From: Planktothrix sp. UBA8402
GTDB lineage: Bacteria; Cyanobacteriota; Cyanobacteriia; Cyanobacteriales; Microcoleaceae
DNA length: 10,731 nt
Direction: 5' to 3'
Assembly (NCBI GenBank): GCA_003456035.1
Contig: DMPJ01000406.1
Coordinates: 4,002-14,732, forward strand
Under the pieces are notes generated by a model. The model was not told where the DNA came from, ran no database searches, and saw only the letters and a list, made by a program, of their open reading frames with translations. Of this stretch, positions 6,543 to 10,731 are shown one piece after another (positions within the stretch are counted from its first letter, which is position 1; the number at the start of each line of letters is the position of its first letter). Position numbers and translations under genes: made by a program.

Positions 6543-7460
6543 ATGACTTTAATTAAACCTTCAGAAACAGCCCCTAAAACCCGACAATCCAGAACTCTAA
6601 TTCAGACCGCTTGGCGACAATTTAAACGGGATAAAATCGCCCTTTTAGGAACAATTATTTTAGGATTAATTATTTTATCTGTAATTATTGGCCCTGGGAT
6701 TTATAGAATTTCTCCGACAGAAATTGATTTTGTTAATTCCCTCTCTCCTCCAAGTTGGAAACATCCTTTTGGAACTAATGATTTAGGACAGGATCAATTA
6801 GCCCGTTTATTAATAGGAGGACGAGTTTCTTTAACCGTTGGTGTCGCAGCGATGGCGGTAGCAATTTTATTAGGAACATTAGTAGGGGCGATCTCCGGAT
6901 TTTATGGCGGAATTATTGATAGTTTGCTAATGCGATTAACAGATTTATTTATTTCTTTACCCCAATTACCTGTATTATTATTAGTAATCTATTTATTTAG
7001 AGAATCTATCAAACAAATTGTCGGGCCAGAAGTCGGGATTTTCCTATTAATTATTATAGTAGTTGGCGGGTTAAATTGGATGTCGGTGGCGCGATTAGTT
7101 CGGGCGAGTTTTCTAACCACAAGAGAACAGGATTTTGTTACCGCAGCTAAAGCTATTGGTGCGTCTTCTAAGCGATTAATTTGGGTACATATTCTGCCGA
7201 ATGTTTTGAGTCCGGTAATTGTAGCAGCGACTTTAGCGGTGGGAACTGCGATTATTACAGAATCCACCTTGAGTTTTTTAGGATTAGGATTTCCTCCCGA
7301 TGTTCCTACCTGGGGAAGAATGCTTTATGATGCTCAAAATTATTTAGAAACCGCCCCCTATTTAGCTTTATTTCCAGGGTTAGCGATTTTTTTAACGGTT
7401 TTGAGTATCAATGCTGTGGGGGATGGTTTAAGGGATGCTTTAGATCCCCAATCCCATTAA
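6543..7460 (+). CDS. ABC transporter permease, DppC/OppC type
   Basis: This is the second channel subunit of the peptide/nickel-class importer. The 305-residue product has the DppC/OppC layout: a cytoplasmic N-terminus with WRQFKRDKIALLG (24-36), a first membrane segment (about 34-54), an external loop with HPFGTNDLGQD (74-84), five further hydrophobic segments, and an EAA loop TAAKAIGASSKRLIWVHILP (200-219). It ends GDGLRDALDP, typical of the family. Its short spacing to the upstream permease shows that the two are co-transcribed. No Shine-Dalgarno is evident in the 9-nt gap, so translational coupling is possible. The operon has no ATP-binding subunit genes here; the next gene is an unrelated glycosyltransferase. 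Confidence 0.94.
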   Translation: MTLIKPSETAPKTRQSRTLIQTAWRQFKRDKIALLGTIILGLIILSVIIGPGIYRISPTEIDFVNSLSPPSWKHPFGTNDLGQDQLARLLIGGRVSLTVGVAAMAVAILLGTLVGAISGFYGGIIDSLLMRLTDLFISLPQLPVLLLVIYLFRESIKQIVGPEVGIFLLIIIVVGGLNWMSVARLVRASFLTTREQDFVTAAKAIGASSKRLIWVHILPNVLSPVIVAATLAVGTAIITESTLSFLGLGFPPDVPTWGRMLYDAQNYLETAPYLALFPGLAIFLTVLSINAVGDGLRDALDPQSH

Positions 7461-7549
7461 TTTATTGTTAAGGACACTCTTATGGTAAGCTGTTAAGCAT
7501 CTAAATTATCTAATCAGAAATCGTAGACCAAAAAGTTGAGGAAATCAGT

Positions 7550-8632
7550 ATGAAGATATTAATTAAACACAGACATTACGAGAATGAAATCAGTGGAGTT
7601 CTCACCTACATCAACTTTATCCAGAGAGAACTGGAAAGTAACGCTATCGAAGTCAAAACCATCTCCACTGCTCAGAATTCAGTTATAGAATGGCTATCTC
7701 AGATCATTTGGGCAGACGTTGTTCACATGAATTCTAATCATCTGGGCTTTGCGCTACTTTGCAAACTTCTCCATAAGAAAATTATTATTAAATACCACTA
7801 TCTGTTTTATCAATCTACTCATACTGATTATCAGCCCATGAGTTTTGAACAGCGACTGAAAACAGAGATAATTCAGTCGCTGCCGAAAGCCAATTTTCCC
7901 CTGAAATGGAAACTGTATACAGTCGTTAAATGGGCAAGATTGTTTATCCGTCTGGCTACATCCTACTTAGCAGATTGCCATACGGCTTGTAGTCATTTTT
8001 TAGCTGAATCTTACGCATTTAAACAGCCAATTCATATCTTATATAACCCGATAGAACTTAACAATCAGATCACGCCAAAAACCCTACAAGATATTAAACA
8101 ACCCTATTGCTTTGTGTTTGTCGGACGCCTCAGCCGAGATAAAGGTGTGGATGTGCTGTTGCAAGCGACTCAAATCCTCCAAGCTCAGGGTCAGGACTTC
8201 CAGGTTCTGATCATTGGAGATGGAACAGAATCTAAGCCTCTCCAGAAACTCGTCTCTGAGCTAGGTGTGGAAGATCGGGTGCAATTCTTGGGTCAGTTGC
8301 CCCATGCTGATGTACTGCAAACGCTGCGTTCAGCATTGGCTCTAGTTGTGCCGTCGAGATGGCAAGACCCAGCCCCTTATGTGGTACTCGAAGCCTCTAG
8401 TGTTGAGACCTGTTCGATTGTTTCCAAAATGGGTGGATTGCCAGAGATGGTGGGGGCTGAGGGTTTGTTGTTTGACAACGAGGATGCCTCTGGTTTAGCT
8501 ACTTGTATGAAGACTTGCCTGGAGAACCCCCAGGCGGCTTTGGAGCTAGGCATTCAGGCAAGTCAGTTTGTAGCACAGATATTTTCTCCTGCTAAGGCTA
8601 GTGAGTCTCTACTCTCACTTTGTCGCCAATGA
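7550..8632 (+). CDS. Glycosyltransferase family 4 (GT-B fold)
   Basis: The 360-residue protein has the two Rossmann-like lobes of a GT-B enzyme. The N-terminal acceptor lobe contains GVLTYI near residue 16 and HMNSNH at 59-64. The C-terminal donor lobe has VGRLSRDKGVDVLL (191-204; R193 and K198 are the usual phosphate-binding residues), IIGDGTE (221-227), and PSRWQDPAPYVVLEAS (268-283). In the E-x7-E position it has D273 and E281, a variant known in this branch. It would transfer a sugar from a nucleotide donor, probably to a cell-surface polysaccharide or lipid; donor and acceptor are unknown. GAGGA lies 7 nt before the ATG. Its 3' half is richer in GC than its neighbours, and it has no glycan genes beside it, so a separate origin is likely. 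Confidence 0.92.
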   Translation: MKILIKHRHYENEISGVLTYINFIQRELESNAIEVKTISTAQNSVIEWLSQIIWADVVHMNSNHLGFALLCKLLHKKIIIKYHYLFYQSTHTDYQPMSFEQRLKTEIIQSLPKANFPLKWKLYTVVKWARLFIRLATSYLADCHTACSHFLAESYAFKQPIHILYNPIELNNQITPKTLQDIKQPYCFVFVGRLSRDKGVDVLLQATQILQAQGQDFQVLIIGDGTESKPLQKLVSELGVEDRVQFLGQLPHADVLQTLRSALALVVPSRWQDPAPYVVLEASSVETCSIVSKMGGLPEMVGAEGLLFDNEDASGLATCMKTCLENPQAALELGIQASQFVAQIFSPAKASESLLSLCRQ

Positions 8633-8665
8633 TCTTTCCCCATTTATTGTTAATAAGCCAAGGAA

Positions 8666-8683
8666 TAATTTGGATCCAAATTA
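8666..8683. repeat. 18-bp perfect palindrome
   Basis: TAATTTGGATCCAAATTA reads the same on both strands. It lies 33 nt past the glycosyltransferase stop codon and about 85 nt before the pentapeptide-gene promoter. It has no loop and no following T run, so a protein-binding site is as plausible as a terminator. No function is shown. Confidence 0.6.
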
Positions 8684-8766
8684 AGCAATTTTAGAAAAAG
8701 GGTTTAAGTCCATTAATCAACATAACAATTAATCAGACAATAAACAAGTGATTTTTAACTTAGGAA

Positions 8767-8795
8767 TTGACATGATGAATTTTATGTGTTATTAA
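8767..8795 (+). promoter_or_regulatory. Candidate sigma70-type promoter for the pentapeptide gene
   Basis: A perfect TTGACA (8767-8772) is followed after 17 nt by TATTAA (8790-8795, four of six matches to TATAAT). This would start transcription near 8802, giving a leader of about 23 nt. No Shine-Dalgarno is seen in that leader. Confidence 0.55.
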
Positions 8796-8824
8796 TTAAG
8801 TTATAAAATCAAACATAGTCAACC

Positions 8825-9358
8825 ATGAAATATAAATTATTGGCAATTTTAGCCATGTTTACACCCGTTATTTTTGTAGCCCCAACAGTTGCTCAATCTA
8901 ATACAACTGATCCGGCTGTTTTTTTAAGACGGGATGGGGGTGCTCGTTCTTGTCAAGGATGTAATTTACAAGGCGCAGATTTAAGTAATCAAAGCCGAGT
9001 TAATGCTCAACTCAGACAAGCTAATTTAAGCAATGCTAACTTTAATGATGCTAACTTTCGAGGAGCATTTTTTACCTGTGCAAACCTCTCCAATAGCACC
9101 ATGAGAAACACTAATTTTTCCTTTGCTAATTTTGTCGATGCTAACTTAAGTGGGGTCGATTTAAGTGGAGCAGATTTAAGTAAAACGGACTTAAGTGGGG
9201 CAATTATTGATGAAAGAACTAATTTTTCTGGAGCCAACTTAACTGGAGCAAAACTCTGGGATGCGGCCACAATTTTCCGGCCAGGAATGGATTTAAACAG
9301 CATTCCGCGAGACTCTAGTTTAGAAACTCAGCGAGTTAAATGTAATAACAGAAGATAA
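8825..9358 (+). CDS. Secreted pentapeptide-repeat protein
   Basis: The 177-residue product begins with a Sec-type signal peptide (MKYKLLAILA, a hydrophobic core to about 22, then TVAQS with likely cleavage after VAQ or TVA). Residues 43-147 are pentapeptide repeats of the A(D/N)LSx type, for example ANLSN, ANFND, ANFRG, VDLSG, ADLSK, TDLSG. These form a right-handed four-sided beta helix. The mature protein would be in the periplasm or outside. Cysteines lie at 43, 46, 85 and 173; C43-QG-C46 could form a disulfide at the N-terminal cap. A short irregular tail follows (150-177). Cyanobacteria carry many such proteins, most without known function. It stands alone between a strong candidate promoter and the tandem heptamer repeat. 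Confidence 0.92.
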   Translation: MKYKLLAILAMFTPVIFVAPTVAQSNTTDPAVFLRRDGGARSCQGCNLQGADLSNQSRVNAQLRQANLSNANFNDANFRGAFFTCANLSNSTMRNTNFSFANFVDANLSGVDLSGADLSKTDLSGAIIDERTNFSGANLTGAKLWDAATIFRPGMDLNSIPRDSSLETQRVKCNNRR

Positions 9359-9359
9359 A

Positions 9360-9380
9360 TCAGTTATCAGTTATCAGTTT
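9360..9380. repeat. Heptanucleotide tandem repeat, (TCAGTTA)x3
   Basis: TCAGTTA occurs at 9360-9366 and 9367-9373, and TCAGTTT at 9374-9380. It resembles the short tandemly repeated repetitive (STRR) sequences of filamentous cyanobacteria. It starts just after the stop codon of the pentapeptide gene. Confidence 0.7.
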
Positions 9381-9394
9381 AATTTGGAGGTATT

Positions 9395-9423
9395 TTGTCG
9401 CCAACTGGTGGAATAAATACAAT
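9395..9423 (+). promoter_or_regulatory. Candidate sigma70-type promoter for the protease-WD40 gene
   Basis: TTGTCG (9395-9400, four of six matches) and TACAAT (9418-9423, five of six) are separated by 17 nt. The predicted transcript would begin near 9430 and have a leader of about 47 nt. Confidence 0.4.
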
Positions 9424-9476
9424 TAGGTTATGGTGGCAAATCTCCAATTAATCTGAATTTAAAATTAACCATAAAA

Positions 9477-10731
9477 ATGAATCTAAATTTACTGTCCCAA
9501 TTATTTAAAAATTTCCCTAAAAATCTAGGTGCGATCGCTTTAAGTATTCCTTTCCTAACAATTCCGGTTCCATTTCTGTCTAAACTCCCCCCTTTCCCCT
9601 TACAAATTGCCGAAAAAATAGCCTTATCTCCCGCCGAAATTAATACCATTGCTGGAGAAATTACCGTTAGAATTGATGGGCCAAAAGGTGGGTCGGGATT
9701 TATTGTGGAAAAACAAGGAAATACCTATTATGTTTTAACCAATTGGCACGTTGTTGATCGAGTTGGAGACTATGAAATTGTCACCCCGGATGGTAAACGC
9801 TACTTTGTTTATTATAGTTCAATTCAACAACTTCCTAACCTAGATTTAGCCCTAGTTCCCTTTAGTAGTTCCCAAAGATATCGAGTTGCAATTCCATCTG
9901 ACGCTAATAATATTCAGTCAGGTAGTCCTTTATATGTAGCCGGATGGCCCCGTTCTGGAAGTTCTCTTGGACAGCGACTTTTTTTAAGTACCAGTGGCAC
10001 CTTTAGCCAACGTCAAAAACCTCGTTTGGGATATAGTTTAGTTTACACTAATTTAGTCAGAAGTGGGATGAGTGGCGGCCCTATTTTAGATGGGGAAGGA
10101 AAAGTAATTGGGGTAAATGGAATTGTCCAATTAGGCAATAATCCTGATAAAATTGTCTCCGCAGGAATTCCAATTAATTATTTTTTTGATTGGCGAAAAA
10201 CAGCTAAATTATCTTTAATTCCTACTCCACCTAATACTTCTGCTCCAATTACAAATAATCCCGATCTTAATTCTTCTAATTCACCCTCAAAGCCATCAAA
10301 TACAATCGCTGCGGTCAATAATTACTTTAGTTTAGCTACGACTTTAACGGAAAAATCAGGAGAAATATTATCGATCGCTTTAGCCTTTCCTTATGTTATT
10401 ATTGGCAATAGTAATGGAACTATTTCAATTTGGAATATTACCACCAGTGGACTAACTCGAACTTTGCCCGCTCATCAAGGAGCAATTTATGGAATTAGCT
10501 TAAGTAAAGATAACAAATATTTAGTTACAGGAGGGGAAGATGGGTTAATTAAAGTTTGGGATTGGGCTACGGGTTTACAATCTTCAACTTTGCCCTTAAT
10601 TCAAACAATTCAAGCCCATAATAATCCCGTTTTAGCATTAAAATTAAGTCCCGATGGTAAAATAATTGCGAGTGGAAGCTGGGATAAAACTATTAAACTT
10701 TGGAATCTGCAAACAGGTCAACTTTTGAAAA
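9477..10731 (+). CDS. Trypsin-like serine protease with WD40 repeats, partial at window end
   Basis: The frame is open from the ATG at 9477 to the window end, 418 residues, and continues beyond. A hydrophobic stretch (about 18-35) acts as a signal peptide or membrane anchor. Residues about 55-240 are a chymotrypsin-fold protease with a full triad: H91 in LTNWHVVD, D123 in NLDLALV, and S199 in SGMSGGPIL. A Ser/Asn/Pro-rich linker (about 248-278) leads to WD40 repeats. Two repeats and most of a third are visible, with NGTISIWN (313-320), GLIKVWD (356-362) and KTIKLWN (404-410); more are expected after the edge. Export makes a periplasmic or membrane-attached protease with a propeller as substrate- or partner-binding module likely. 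This is HtrA-like in its protease part, but no PDZ domain is seen before the WD40 region. Native substrate is unknown. Confidence 0.9.
   Translation, partial: MNLNLLSQLFKNFPKNLGAIALSIPFLTIPVPFLSKLPPFPLQIAEKIALSPAEINTIAGEITVRIDGPKGGSGFIVEKQGNTYYVLTNWHVVDRVGDYEIVTPDGKRYFVYYSSIQQLPNLDLALVPFSSSQRYRVAIPSDANNIQSGSPLYVAGWPRSGSSLGQRLFLSTSGTFSQRQKPRLGYSLVYTNLVRSGMSGGPILDGEGKVIGVNGIVQLGNNPDKIVSAGIPINYFFDWRKTAKLSLIPTPPNTSAPITNNPDLNSSNSPSKPSNTIAAVNNYFSLATTLTEKSGEILSIALAFPYVIIGNSNGTISIWNITTSGLTRTLPAHQGAIYGISLSKDNKYLVTGGEDGLIKVWDWATGLQSSTLPLIQTIQAHNNPVLALKLSPDGKIIASGSWDKTIKLWNLQTGQLLK

Noticed and set aside
4060..7267. ORFs at 4060-4257 (-), 5876-6058 (+) and 6989-7267 (-)
   Set aside because: All lie inside the well-supported importer genes in other frames.
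9007..9303. Minus-strand ORF with many Leu-Lys repeats
   Set aside because: It is the exact antisense of the pentapeptide repeats, which produces periodic L/K text; it is not an independent gene.
9428..9649. Minus-strand ORF of 73 codons
   Set aside because: It overlaps the start of the protease gene on the other strand and has no recognisable features.

Overview
The window looks like filamentous cyanobacterial chromosome, probably of the Oscillatoriales or Planktothrix type. Five exact HIP1 octamers (GCGATCGC) lie in AT-rich DNA. The gene content also fits: a XisI-family protein, WD40 proteins carrying extra domains, a secreted pentapeptide-repeat protein, and short dispersed hairpin repeats. 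The genus is inferred, not proven.

Left part (1-3580), all main genes on the minus strand. From right to left: an RmlC-like cupin (3119-3559), a small DUF167/YggU protein with a TTG start (2803-3036), a small cysteine-rich zinc-ribbon-like protein (2496-2759), a XisI-family protein without a visible XisH partner (2074-2415), and a large three-part protein (16-1854). The large protein joins a PD-(D/E)XK nuclease-like/DUF4365-like head to TPRs and a seven-bladed WD40 propeller. A 20-bp inverted repeat (3058-3106) sits just past the cupin stop codon. A doubtful 56-codon ORF (1903-2073, plus strand) lies between xisI and the WD40 gene.

Middle part (3581-7460), plus strand. A leader holding two tandem 50-bp units with hairpins precedes a peptide/nickel-type ABC importer: a lipoprotein solute-binding protein, then two permeases of the DppB and DppC type. 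No ATPase gene is present, so the ATP-binding subunits must be encoded elsewhere. A hairpin repeat, GTAGTAAG plus a palindrome, sits exactly at the stop codon of the binding-protein gene, before the permeases. A copy in the other orientation sits exactly at the stop codon of the WD40 gene at the window's left edge.

Right part (7461-10731), plus strand. It holds a GT4 glycosyltransferase with higher GC than its neighbours, a secreted pentapeptide-repeat protein with a good promoter, a short heptanucleotide tandem repeat, and the start of a trypsin-like protease fused to WD40 repeats that runs off the window.

The most interesting items are the nuclease-like/TPR/WD40 fusion next to an orphan xisI, and the hairpin repeat family whose stems differ while both arms stay complementary and which provides the stop codons of two genes. 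No CRISPR array, tRNA, rRNA or complete insertion sequence was seen.
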